From Actinomycetes bacterium (lineage in GTDB: Bacteria; Actinomycetota; Acidimicrobiia; Acidimicrobiales; Bog-793), in contig JAKAOD010000013.1 in assembly GCA_021823365.1 (NCBI GenBank), positions 1 to 15,907 of the forward strand: DNA of 15,907 nt. Reading direction: 5' to 3'. Numbering within the stretch: the stretch's first letter is position 1; the number at the start of each line of letters is the position of its first letter. The translations under genes were made by a program, and so were the position numbers. The notes beneath the pieces were generated by a model that saw only the letters and a list, made by a program, of their open reading frames with translations, ran no database searches and was not told where the DNA came from. Of this stretch, positions 1 through 6,107 are shown one piece after another.

Positions 1-165
1 GGGGTCGACCGAAGAGGAGCAGTTCTGACACGTGCCGCGCCGTCGAAGCGACGAGATTGCCGAGCGGCTCGCCGCCCCGCCCGGCGTGGAGCATCAGCGC
101 GCTCGCCTGGTCCGAGGGCTCGGTAGCAGTCCCTGGGCCACCGAACCGACGAGCACGAGGACGGC

Positions 166-264
166 GGCGAGCACGGCGAGCACGGCGAGCTTGGCGAGCT
201 TGGCGAGCTTGGCGAGCTTGGCGAGCACGGCGAGCTTGGCGAGCACGGCGAGCTTGGCGAGCAC
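166..264. repeat. 9-bp tandem array, 11 copies
   Basis: Eleven contiguous 9-bp units, each either ggcgagcac (C) or ggcgagctt (T), read in the order C C T T T T C T C T C. The period is a multiple of three, so one plus-strand frame reads Ala-Ser-Thr or Ala-Ser-Leu over and over, but this looks like a consequence of the repeat and not a gene. The array ends about 28 bp before the -10 element of the oxidoreductase gene. The two interspersed variants suggest unit-by-unit duplication. Positions 1-165 show no gene I can support. Confidence 0.9.
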
Positions 265-291
265 CGGGCGGCGCGCCCGGGCCCAACAGCC

Positions 292-297
292 TACGTT
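292..297 (+). promoter_or_regulatory. -10 element of a leaderless promoter
   Basis: TACGTT matches the actinobacterial TANNNT -10 hexamer. It is followed by exactly six bases and then the ATG at 304. No Shine-Dalgarno sequence precedes that ATG, so transcription probably starts at or next to the start codon. No good -35 box is visible. Confidence 0.55.
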
Positions 298-303
298 GGG
301 CTG

Positions 304-1281
304 ATGCGCACAGGAGTCCTCAGCACCGCCAGGATCGTCGAGACCGCCCTTCTCCGGCCGGCACGAACCGTGCCGGACATCGAGGTTGCGGCGATCGCCT
401 CCCGGGACCGCGACCGCGCCGAGGCCTACGCCGCCGAGCACGGGATCTCGAAGGTCCATGCGACCTACGAGGAGCTCGTCGCCGACGACACCCTCGACGC
501 CGTCTACGTCCCGCTCCCTGCGAGCCTGCACGCGCGCTGGTCGATCGCGGCACTGGAGGCGGGGCGCGACGTGCTCTGCGAGAAGCCCTTCGCCGCCAAT
601 GCGAGCGAGGCGCGCGCCATGGTCGCATGTGCCGAGCGGACCGGCCGGCTGCTCGTCGAGGCCTTCCACTGGCGCTACCACCCTGTCGCCGAGCGCATGA
701 TCGAGCTCGGCAGGCGGATCGGCCGGCTGGTCAGCGCCGAGGCCCGGTTCCACGCGATGATCCCGGAGGACGACATCCGCTTCCGGCTCGAGCTCGCCGG
801 GGGCGGCTTCATGGACCTCGGCTGCTACCCGGTCCACCAGCTGCGCACCGTGACCGGCGAGGAGCCCGTCGTGGAGGCGGCGAGCGCCACGGTCGGTCCG
901 CCCGGGATCGACCGCACGATGGAGGTGGGCCTCGCCTTTCCCTCCGGTCTCCGGGCAAGGGTGAGCTCCTCGATGGTCGACCCCGCCGCGCCGGGAGTCG
1001 AGGGGATCTCCTTCCGCCTCACCGGCGAGGAGGGGGAGCTCGAGGTCGACAACCCCATGGCCCCGCAGTACGGGCACCGCATCCGAGCACGCCTGGCGGA
1101 CGGGACCGAGGTCGACGAGTCGATCGAGTCGGCCACCACCTACGAGCACCAGCTGCATGCGTTCCTGCGCTACGTCGCGCGCGAGGAGGCGCCGCTCACC
1201 GGGGGCGCCGACGCCGTCGCCAACATGGCGGTGCTCGACGCCGTCTACGAAGCGGCCGGGCTCGGCGCACGCGGGGCGTAG
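304..1281 (+). CDS. Gfo/Idh/MocA-family NAD(P)-dependent oxidoreductase
   Basis: A 325-residue cytoplasmic dehydrogenase of the Gfo/Idh/MocA family, whose members oxidise or reduce sugars, inositols and related polyols with NAD(P)H. The N-terminal Rossmann segment begins MRTGVLSTARI and continues with alternating strands and helices to about residue 120. The family's EKP motif (E93-K94-P95), which carries the conserved active-site lysine, is intact. The C-terminal half has the expected DLGCYPVH segment (171-178), with His178 at the usual catalytic position. Length is normal for the family. The ATG at 304 is chosen because a -10 hexamer sits 6 nt upstream and the Rossmann fold starts immediately. 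Nothing in the sequence fixes the substrate; dihydrodiol and xylose dehydrogenases are among the nearest functional classes by motif. The DJ-1/PfpI gene follows after 78 bp and has its own strong ribosome-binding site. Confidence 0.92.
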   Translation: MRTGVLSTARIVETALLRPARTVPDIEVAAIASRDRDRAEAYAAEHGISKVHATYEELVADDTLDAVYVPLPASLHARWSIAALEAGRDVLCEKPFAANASEARAMVACAERTGRLLVEAFHWRYHPVAERMIELGRRIGRLVSAEARFHAMIPEDDIRFRLELAGGGFMDLGCYPVHQLRTVTGEEPVVEAASATVGPPGIDRTMEVGLAFPSGLRARVSSSMVDPAAPGVEGISFRLTGEEGELEVDNPMAPQYGHRIRARLADGTEVDESIESATTYEHQLHAFLRYVAREEAPLTGGADAVANMAVLDAVYEAAGLGARGA

Positions 1282-1359
1282 CCAGGGGCGAGACTTGGCT
1301 CGGCCGAGCCGGTGCGGCAGCGCCGTCGGTCCGGCCGAACGAGAAGGCAAGGAGGCGCA

Positions 1360-1923
1360 ATGGCCCAGATCCTGATCCTGACGGGCGACGCGGGCGAGTC
1401 CCTCGAGGTCCTCTACCCCTACCAGCGGCTGCAGGAGGAGGGCTACGTCGTCCACGTGGCCGCGCCCTCGAAGAAGAGGCTCCAACTCGTCGTCCATGAC
1501 TTCGTCGAGGGCTTCGACACCTACACCGAGAAGCTCGGCTACACCTGGCCGGCGGACCTCGCCTTCGCCGACGTCGACCCGGCGCTGTACGTCGCCGTCG
1601 TCATCCCCGGCGGTCGCGCACCCGAGTACATCCGCAACGATCCGCACTTCCAGCGCATCGTCAAGCACTTCTTCGCAGCCGGCGCGCCCGTGGCGCAGCT
1701 GTGCCACGCGCCGCTCGCGCTCGCGACGGCGGGCGTGCTCCAGGGCCGCACGACAGCCGCCTACCCGGCGCTCGAGCCGGACGTGCGCGCCGCGGGCGCG
1801 ACCTTCGTCGACTCCGACGCCGTCGTCGACGGCACCATGGTCTCGGCGCGCGCCTGGCCGGACCATCCCTCCTGGATGCGGGAGTTCGTCAAGGTCCTTC
1901 GCGCCACGGCACCAGCCAGCTGA
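1360..1923 (+). CDS. DJ-1/PfpI-family protein
   Basis: A 187-residue single-domain protein of the DJ-1/PfpI (class I glutamine-amidotransferase-like) superfamily. Members include intracellular proteases, glyoxalases/deglycases and stress chaperones. The nucleophile-elbow motif AQLCHAPLAL gives Cys115 as the likely catalytic cysteine, followed by His116 as in PfpI. The preceding VIPGGRAPEYIRNDP stretch (about 81-95) is also typical. The start at 1360 is preferred over an upstream in-frame start at 1312 because AAGGAGG (1349-1355) lies 4 nt before it and the conserved first strand (MAQILILTGD) begins there. It follows the oxidoreductase on the same strand with a 78-bp gap, so the two may be co-transcribed. 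The specific reaction cannot be told from sequence. It converges on trpS. Confidence 0.9.
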   Translation: MAQILILTGDAGESLEVLYPYQRLQEEGYVVHVAAPSKKRLQLVVHDFVEGFDTYTEKLGYTWPADLAFADVDPALYVAVVIPGGRAPEYIRNDPHFQRIVKHFFAAGAPVAQLCHAPLALATAGVLQGRTTAAYPALEPDVRAAGATFVDSDAVVDGTMVSARAWPDHPSWMREFVKVLRATAPAS

Positions 1924-1980
1924 CGGCAGGCCGGCGACCCGAGCGCTTCCGCCGGAGGTCCCAAGCGCCGCCCCGAACGC

Positions 1981-1998
1981 CCGGCGGGCTCACGCCGG
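1981..1998. terminator. Possible hairpin between convergent genes
   Basis: CCGGCG (1981-1986) and CGCCGG (1993-1998) can form a 6-bp stem with a 6-nt loop. It lies in the 150-bp gap between the convergent PfpI and trpS genes. There is no U-tract, so a terminator role is only a guess from position. Confidence 0.3.
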
Positions 1999-2073
1999 CG
2001 TGCAGGCCACCTGGTGGAGGTGCCAGACGATCTCGTCGCGACCGAGGCTCATCTTTCGACATCGCTCGCCCCG

Positions 2074-3144
2074 TCAGTACACGTTGTGCATGAGGCGTCG
2101 AACCTCCCCGAGAGTGCTGTCGGCCACCGCTCGGGCTCGTTCCGTGCCTCCGGCGAGGACCTGGCGTAGGTAGCTCGGCTCCTTGACGAGCTCACTTCGC
2201 GCTCGGCGGATGGACCTGAGCCGTTCGTTCACGGCTTCGACGACGAGTCGTTTCAGGACGGTGGCGCCGCCGTCGCCCACCTCTTCGGCTATCGACTCCG
2301 GCTCCTCGTCACGGCACAGCGCCGCAAGCAGCAGAAGGTTGGATACCTCAGGGCGCCGATCCGGCTCGTAGGTGATCCGCCTCTCGGAGTCGGTCTTCGC
2401 CCTCCGGACAAGGCGCGCGGTCTCGTCCTCGCTTGCGGCGAGCGCGATGGCGTTGCCCCGGCTCTTGCTCATCTTCGTGCCGTCGATCCCGAGCAGGAGC
2501 GGTGCCGCGCCGATGAGGGCCTCGGGCTGAGGAAAGAATGGCTGCTCAGGTGCGTAACGTTCGTTGAACCTGCGGGCGATGGTGCGGGCGAGCTCCAGGT
2601 GGGCGAGCTGGTCCTGACCAACCGGAACGAGGTTCGCATGGCAGAACAGGATGTCGGCTGCCTGGTGCACCGGGTAGGTGAACATCAAGGCACTCATCGA
2701 CGCGGCACCGCTGGCTGCGAACTCCTCCTTGACCGTCGGGTTCCGCCGCAGCTCGGCGACGCTCACCAGGCTGAGAAACGGCAGGAGCAGCAGGTTGAGG
2801 CTCTCGATCTGGCTATGGGCGAACACCGTAGAGCGGGTCGGATCGATGCCGACGGCGAGGTAGTCGGCGACCTGGCGAAGCACGTCGCTCGGCAGGCTGT
2901 CCGGTGCGTCTCGATCGGTGACCGTCTGGTAGTCGGCAATGAGGACGAGCACCTCGACGCCGAGGTCCTGCAGCCTGACCCGGTTCTCGAGCGTGCCGAA
3001 CAGGTGGCCCAGGTGGAGCGGCCCGGTCGGCCGGTCGCCGGTGAGGACGCGGAATGCGCCCGGCGACTCTGCCACGGCGCGCTGAAGCTCGACGCTGCGC
3101 TTGGCCACGGCGAGGTGGGACGCCGTGATCGTTGGGCTGGACAT
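2074..3144 (-). CDS. trpS: Tryptophanyl-tRNA synthetase, divergent (auxiliary) type
   Basis: A 356-residue class I aminoacyl-tRNA synthetase that charges tRNA-Trp. The HIGH-type signature is PLHLGHLFG (H44-L-G-H47) and the KMSKS loop is intact (K224-S228). The TYPVHQAADILF and LVPVGQDQLAHLELAR segments are the TrpRS tryptophan/ATP-pocket blocks. The N-terminus reads LTGDRPTG, not the SGIQPSG of housekeeping enzymes. The residues aligning with Gln9 and His43 of the Bacillus stearothermophilus enzyme are Arg38 and Gln73, a pattern typical of second, auxiliary TrpRS proteins. The ATG at 3144 is chosen over an upstream one at 3231 because AGGAGG (3158-3153) lies 8 nt before it and the upstream stretch is untranslated attenuator. 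The start of the leader peptide is 141 nt upstream. The gene reads in the same direction as the iron importer but has its own promoter. Confidence 0.95.
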   Translation of the reverse strand: MSSPTITASHLAVAKRSVELQRAVAESPGAFRVLTGDRPTGPLHLGHLFGTLENRVRLQDLGVEVLVLIADYQTVTDRDAPDSLPSDVLRQVADYLAVGIDPTRSTVFAHSQIESLNLLLLPFLSLVSVAELRRNPTVKEEFAASGAASMSALMFTYPVHQAADILFCHANLVPVGQDQLAHLELARTIARRFNERYAPEQPFFPQPEALIGAAPLLLGIDGTKMSKSRGNAIALAASEDETARLVRRAKTDSERRITYEPDRRPEVSNLLLLAALCRDEEPESIAEEVGDGGATVLKRLVVEAVNERLRSIRRARSELVKEPSYLRQVLAGGTERARAVADSTLGEVRRLMHNVY

Positions 3145-3152
3145 GGACAGTG

Positions 3153-3176
3153 CCTCCTGGAACTCGAGCCTCCAGG
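3153..3176 (-). promoter_or_regulatory. trpS ribosome-binding site with overlapping hairpin
   Basis: AGGAGG occupies 3158-3153, 8 nt before the trpS ATG. In the RNA, CCTGGA (3176-3171) can pair perfectly with TCCAGG (3161-3156), a 6-bp stem that covers the first half of the Shine-Dalgarno sequence. This could add translational control to the upstream attenuator. Confidence 0.5.
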
Positions 3177-3192
3177 CGGCACGTCCCCCGAC

Positions 3193-3257
3193 GCGACACG
3201 GACCGCCCGGAGGCGGCCCGTCGCACAGCAAGCAGTCGGCCGCCTACAGCGGCGACC
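3193..3257 (-). promoter_or_regulatory. trpS transcription attenuator (alternative hairpins)
   Basis: Read on the minus strand, four segments can pair in the classic order. Segment 1 GTCGCCGC (3256-3249, starting inside the second Trp codon) pairs with segment 2 GCGG-C-CGAC (3243-3235), giving 8 bp with one bulged C. Segment 2 as AGGCGGCC (3245-3238) can instead pair with segment 3 GGCCGCCT (3218-3211), 8 perfect bp. Segment 3 as ACGGGCCGCC (3221-3212) can instead pair with segment 4 GGCGGTCCGT (3207-3198), 10 bp with one G-U and a UCCG loop. The 3:4 stem would be the terminator, although no U-tract follows it. A ribosome stalled at the Trp codons would mask segment 1 and free segment 2 to block 3:4. 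The pairing is read directly from the sequence; the regulation is inferred from known trp attenuators. Confidence 0.82.
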
Positions 3258-3285
3258 ACCAGCAGGTGCGGATGACGCGATGCAT
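3244..3285 (-). CDS. trp-type leader peptide MHRVIRTCWWSPL
   Basis: A 13-codon reading frame with tandem Trp codons at positions 9 and 10 (TGG TGG, 3261-3256), ending in TAG at 3246-3244. It lies 99 bp before the trpS start on the same strand. Tandem Trp codons are rare by chance, and here they sit exactly where a ribosome would cover segment 1 of the downstream alternative hairpins. The ATG has no Shine-Dalgarno sequence but follows a -10 hexamer by 7 nt, so it is probably translated from a leaderless transcript. The peptide itself is expected to have no function beyond sensing charged tRNA-Trp. Confidence 0.82.
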   Translation of the reverse strand: MHRVIRTCWWSPL

Positions 3286-3292
3286 CGGGCGG

Positions 3293-3301
3293 AGCGTATC
3301 A
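3293..3301 (-). promoter_or_regulatory. Extended -10 promoter for the trpS leader
   Basis: TGATACGCT on the minus strand is an extended -10 (TGn followed by the TANNNT hexamer TACGCT). The leader-peptide ATG starts 7 nt downstream. No clear -35 box is present, which is common for extended -10 promoters. Confidence 0.55.
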
Positions 3302-3359
3302 CCGCGATCACCGCATGCAGCGAGCTCGGCGGCCGTGACGCTCGGCGCACGACGTGCGG

Positions 3360-4484
3360 TCAGCGGCTCGCTTGCGCCGGCCAAGCGACGACCGGTCCGG
3401 CGCCGCGCACGAGGACATCCGCCCCCACGGGGGCCGGCACCCGGCCGATGAGTCGTGCCCGCACGACGAGGCGTGCCTCGCCGGCGACGCCCTCGATCGT
3501 GAGCATCGCGTCGTGGCCGTAGTAGTACGACTCGGCGACCCTGCCGCGGAAGGCGCCGGGCGCGCCGGGACCGACGCCGGAGCCGCGCGGGCCGGAGCCG
3601 CGCGGGCCGGCGCCGCGCGGGCCGGCGCCGACCTCGGTGACCTCCACGTGCTCGGGCCGGAGCAGCGCGACCACGCTCGTGCCCTCGCCGAGCGACGGCT
3701 GGCCCGAGGCGAGCTCGATGGCGCCGAGGGCGGTCGCGACCCGGCCGTTGCGCACGGTCCCGGGAAGGAGGTTGGCGTCGCCCACGAAGGTCGCGAGCTC
3801 GGGGTCGGCCGGGCGCATGTAGAGATCCTCGGGGCTTCCCGCCTGGGCGATCCGCCCGCCGCGCAGCACGGCCACCTGGTCGGCGAGCGAGAGCGCCTCG
3901 TCCTGGTCGTGCGTGACGAGGACGGCCGTCGCGCCCTGCTCCCTCAGCACCCGCTGGACGTCGGCGCGCACGTCGGCGCGCAGGCCCGCGTCGAGCGAGG
4001 AGAACGGCTCGTCGAGAAGGACGAGCCGCGGCCGCCGGGCGAGGGCGCGCGCCAAGGCGACACGCTGCTGCTGGCCGCCGGAGAGCTGGTGGGGGAAGCG
4101 CCGCCCCTCGCCGTCCAGACCGACGAGGGCGAGCAGCTCATCCTCACGCCCCCGCCCGCGCGCCGAACGGGCGAGGCCGAAGCCGACGTTCGCCGAGACG
4201 CTCAGGTGGGGGAAGAGCGCGGCGTCCTGCGGCACGTAGCCGATCTGGCGGCGCTCGGGCGCGACGAACGTCCCCGGCGCCTCGACGGTCTCTCCGCCCA
4301 GCGCGACTCGCCCTGAGCCGGGCCGCTCGAAGCCGGCGAGGATGCGGAGCAGCGTCGTCTTCCCGCTCCCCGACGGCCCGAGGACGGCGGTGAGGGAGCC
4401 GTCGGGCACGGTCAGGTCGACGTGCTCGAGCACCCGCCGCGACCCGAACGACTTCGCGAGACCGGAGACTGCGACGCCGGTCAT
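3360..4484 (-). CDS. fbpC: Fe(3+) ABC transporter ATP-binding protein
   Basis: A 374-residue ATPase of the FbpC/PotA group that powers ferric-iron import from the inner face of the membrane. Walker [10 protein letters not shown] is at 36-44, the Q-loop glutamine is Q86, the signature LSGGQQQR is 134-141, Walker B LVLLDEP is 154-160 and the H-loop His is H192. A TOBE-type C-terminal domain follows from about residue 235. It is interrupted at 287-304 by a low-complexity Gly-Pro-Arg-Gly run that matches a 15-bp DNA repeat and is probably a recent expansion. It is the last gene of fbpA-fbpB-fbpC. The start ATG lies in the last unit of a four-copy 11-bp repeat and has no separate Shine-Dalgarno sequence, so translation probably depends on coupling from fbpB. 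The substrate could in principle be another ion; iron is inferred from FbpA's Tyr pair and the neighbouring DtxR-family gene. Confidence 0.92.
   Translation of the reverse strand: MTGVAVSGLAKSFGSRRVLEHVDLTVPDGSLTAVLGPSGSGKTTLLRILAGFERPGSGRVALGGETVEAPGTFVAPERRQIGYVPQDAALFPHLSVSANVGFGLARSARGRGREDELLALVGLDGEGRRFPHQLSGGQQQRVALARALARRPRLVLLDEPFSSLDAGLRADVRADVQRVLREQGATAVLVTHDQDEALSLADQVAVLRGGRIAQAGSPEDLYMRPADPELATFVGDANLLPGTVRNGRVATALGAIELASGQPSLGEGTSVVALLRPEHVEVTEVGAGPRGAGPRGSGPRGSGVGPGAPGAFRGRVAESYYYGHDAMLTIEGVAGEARLVVRARLIGRVPAPVGADVLVRGAGPVVAWPAQASR
3576..3630. repeat. 15-bp tandem repeat inside fbpC
   Basis: Three units of 15 bp (gccggagccgcgcgg, the third with one change) start at 3576, 3591 and 3606, followed by a 10-bp partial unit. 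The length keeps the reading frame and encodes alternating Gly-Ser/Ala-Gly-Pro-Arg in a linker of the TOBE domain. Confidence 0.88.
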
Positions 4485-4519
4485 GCGCCGGTCATGCGCC
4501 GGTCATGCGCCGGTCATGC
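4476..4519. repeat. 11-bp tandem repeat carrying four ATGA boxes
   Basis: Four perfect copies of the unit gccggtcatgc start at 4476, 4487, 4498 and 4509. On the minus strand each copy supplies an ATGA box, with ATG starts at 4517, 4506, 4495 and 4484; the last is the fbpC start. Because 11 is not a multiple of three, each ATG opens a frame (Met-Thr-Gly-Ala-stop) whose TGA overlaps the next ATG but one base, giving serial ATGA overlaps. Confidence 0.92.
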
Positions 4520-4548
4520 GCGGGCCCGAGCGGCCGAGCCCGAGTCAT
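4492..4548 (-). CDS. Possible coupling mini-ORF between fbpB and fbpC
   Basis: An 18-codon frame ([18 protein letters not shown]) begins at 4548, overlapping the fbpB stop codon in an ATGA, and ends in a TGA that overlaps the ATG at 4495. That ATG in turn opens a four-codon frame (4495-4481) whose stop overlaps the fbpC ATG at 4484. The peptide is probably not functional. The frame could serve to carry ribosomes from fbpB to fbpC by termination-reinitiation across a 60-bp gap that has no obvious ribosome-binding site. Confidence 0.4.
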   Translation of the reverse strand: MTRARPLGPAHDRRMTGA

Positions 4549-6107
4549 GCCGGCCGCGCACGGCGCGAGGGGAGACGGTCGAACCAGCGGCTGAGCAGAT
4601 AGGTGGGCACGACGGCGACCGCGAGCATGACGGCGGCGAAGGGCGCCGCGGCGCCGTAGGCGAGCTCGGCCGAATCCGCCCAGAACTGCGTGGCGAGGGT
4701 CTGGACGCCGTTCGGCACGAGCAACAAGGTAGCGGCGAGCTCCGTCGTCGCCGTCAGGAACACGAGGAAGAAGCCGGCGAGCAGTCCCGGGAGCACGAGC
4801 GGGACGGTCACCCGGACGAGCACGAGGGTCGGCCGCAGGCCGAGCGAGCGGCCGATCTCCTCGAGCCTCGGCGGCACCCGCGCCAACGACGCGCGGACGG
4901 CGACGAGCGCGAGCGGGAAGAACATGACCGAATACCCGACGACGAGCAGCGCCGCGCTCTGGTAGGCGAAGCGCGCGTAGCGGACGGAGAAGTACACGAG
5001 GGCGAACGCGACGACGAGGCCGGGGATCGCCTGCACGAGCATGCCGGCGCGCTCGAGCGCGAGCGCGAGGCGACTCCGACGCCGCACAGAGAGGATCGCG
5101 ACAGGCAGGGCGATCACGCTTGCGAGGGCGGCAGCGACGGCGCTGTAGGAGAAGGTGTGCCAGGCCGCCGACGCAAGCGAGGCTGCTCCCGGAAGCGTCG
5201 TGCGCTGCTCGGCGACAAGCCAGTAGACGATGGCGCCGACCGGGACTCCGACGCCGAGCGCGACGAGAATGCCCACCGCGGCGAGCAGCGGCAGCTTCGC
5301 CCGGCCGAGCCGGGAACGCGCGGTCGAGCGGGGACGGGTCGAGGCGAGGCCCGCACGGCTCCCCTGGCTCCCGCTGCCCGCCGCCCACTCGCCGGCGAGC
5401 ACGGCGATTCCGAGGACAACGAGCACGAGGGAGAGCGCCGCGCCGGCTGCCGGGTCGAAGCCCACCAGGATCTCTGCGTAGATCTCCGTCGTGAAGGTCT
5501 GGAAGCGCAGGATCGAGAAGGCGCCGAACTCGGCCAGGAGGTAGAGCGCGACGAGCAGGCAGCCGCCGAGCAGCGCGACGCGCACCTGGTGGAGGGTGAC
5601 CCGGAAGAAGGTGCGCCACGGGCCGAGGCCGAGGCTGCGAGCGACCTCTTCCTGCGCGGCGTCGGAGCTCCGCAGGCTCGCCGCGACCGGGAGGTACACG
5701 AGCGGGTAGAGGCCGAGCGTGAGGACGATCGACGCGCCGAGGAGGCCGTGCAGCGACGGGAAGAGCGACACCCATCCGGACGCGACGACGAAGTCTGGGA
5801 TCGCGACGGGAAGCACCACGAGCGCCGCGAGGGCGCGCCGCGCCGGGAGGCGGGTGCGCTCAGTCGCCCATGCGGCCCCCGTGCCGACGACGGCCGACGC
5901 GACGGTGACGACGACGGCGAGCTGCACGGTGTTCCAAAGAAGGGTGAGGGTGAGATGCCGCCAGAGCAGTCGCCAGACGTGTGACCAGCCGGAGTTTGCC
6001 GACTGGAGGAAGAGGAAGGCGAGCGGCAGCAGCACGAGGGCGACGACGGCGAGCGACGCTCCGACGAGCCACGGGCGCCGCGCCGAGCGGCGGAGCCGTG
6101 CGCTCAC
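4545..6107 (-). CDS. fbpB: Fe(3+) ABC transporter permease, fused two-domain
   Basis: A 520-residue membrane permease of the FbpB/SfuB type, in which two binding-protein-dependent transport domains are fused. It forms the iron channel through the cytoplasmic membrane. Two EAA-like loops that dock the ATPase are visible, [19 protein letters not shown] in the first half and [20 protein letters not shown] in the second. Each is surrounded by several hydrophobic segments, roughly 10-12 in total. The start is GTG at 6107, overlapping the fbpA TGA by 4 nt (GTGA), which indicates translational coupling. Reading frame remains open far upstream of this codon, but that part is antisense-like Arg-rich sequence inside fbpA and is not part of the gene. 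The stop overlaps an ATG in the same way at the 3' end. Confidence 0.93.
   Translation of the reverse strand: MSARLRRSARRPWLVGASLAVVALVLLPLAFLFLQSANSGWSHVWRLLWRHLTLTLLWNTVQLAVVVTVASAVVGTGAAWATERTRLPARRALAALVVLPVAIPDFVVASGWVSLFPSLHGLLGASIVLTLGLYPLVYLPVAASLRSSDAAQEEVARSLGLGPWRTFFRVTLHQVRVALLGGCLLVALYLLAEFGAFSILRFQTFTTEIYAEILVGFDPAAGAALSLVLVVLGIAVLAGEWAAGSGSQGSRAGLASTRPRSTARSRLGRAKLPLLAAVGILVALGVGVPVGAIVYWLVAEQRTTLPGAASLASAAWHTFSYSAVAAALASVIALPVAILSVRRRSRLALALERAGMLVQAIPGLVVAFALVYFSVRYARFAYQSAALLVVGYSVMFFPLALVAVRASLARVPPRLEEIGRSLGLRPTLVLVRVTVPLVLPGLLAGFFLVFLTATTELAATLLLVPNGVQTLATQFWADSAELAYGAAAPFAAVMLAVAVVPTYLLSRWFDRLPSRRARPA

Noticed and set aside
1..94. Edge fragments: a plus-strand frame ending at 28 (GSTEEEQF) or a minus-strand frame from ATG 94 running off the edge (MLHAGRGGEPLGN...)
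   Set aside because: The two are complementary frames, so at most one is real. Neither is long enough or has a motif or convincing start signal to decide.
94..1866. Long minus-strand open frame of 590 codons
   Set aside because: It is antisense to the oxidoreductase and PfpI genes, whose motifs are unambiguous, and its other end is the 9-bp repeat. Antisense frames are commonly open in GC-rich DNA.
3145..3300. T-box riboswitch upstream of trpS
   Set aside because: No T-box core (UGGN-type bulge sequence) or specifier-loop architecture is visible; the tandem Trp codons and alternative stems fit ribosome-mediated attenuation instead.
4422..5984. 520-codon plus-strand frame rich in Glu, Arg and Asp
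   Set aside because: It is antisense to the permease gene, and its charged low-complexity composition is the mirror of Leu/Ala/Val membrane codons.
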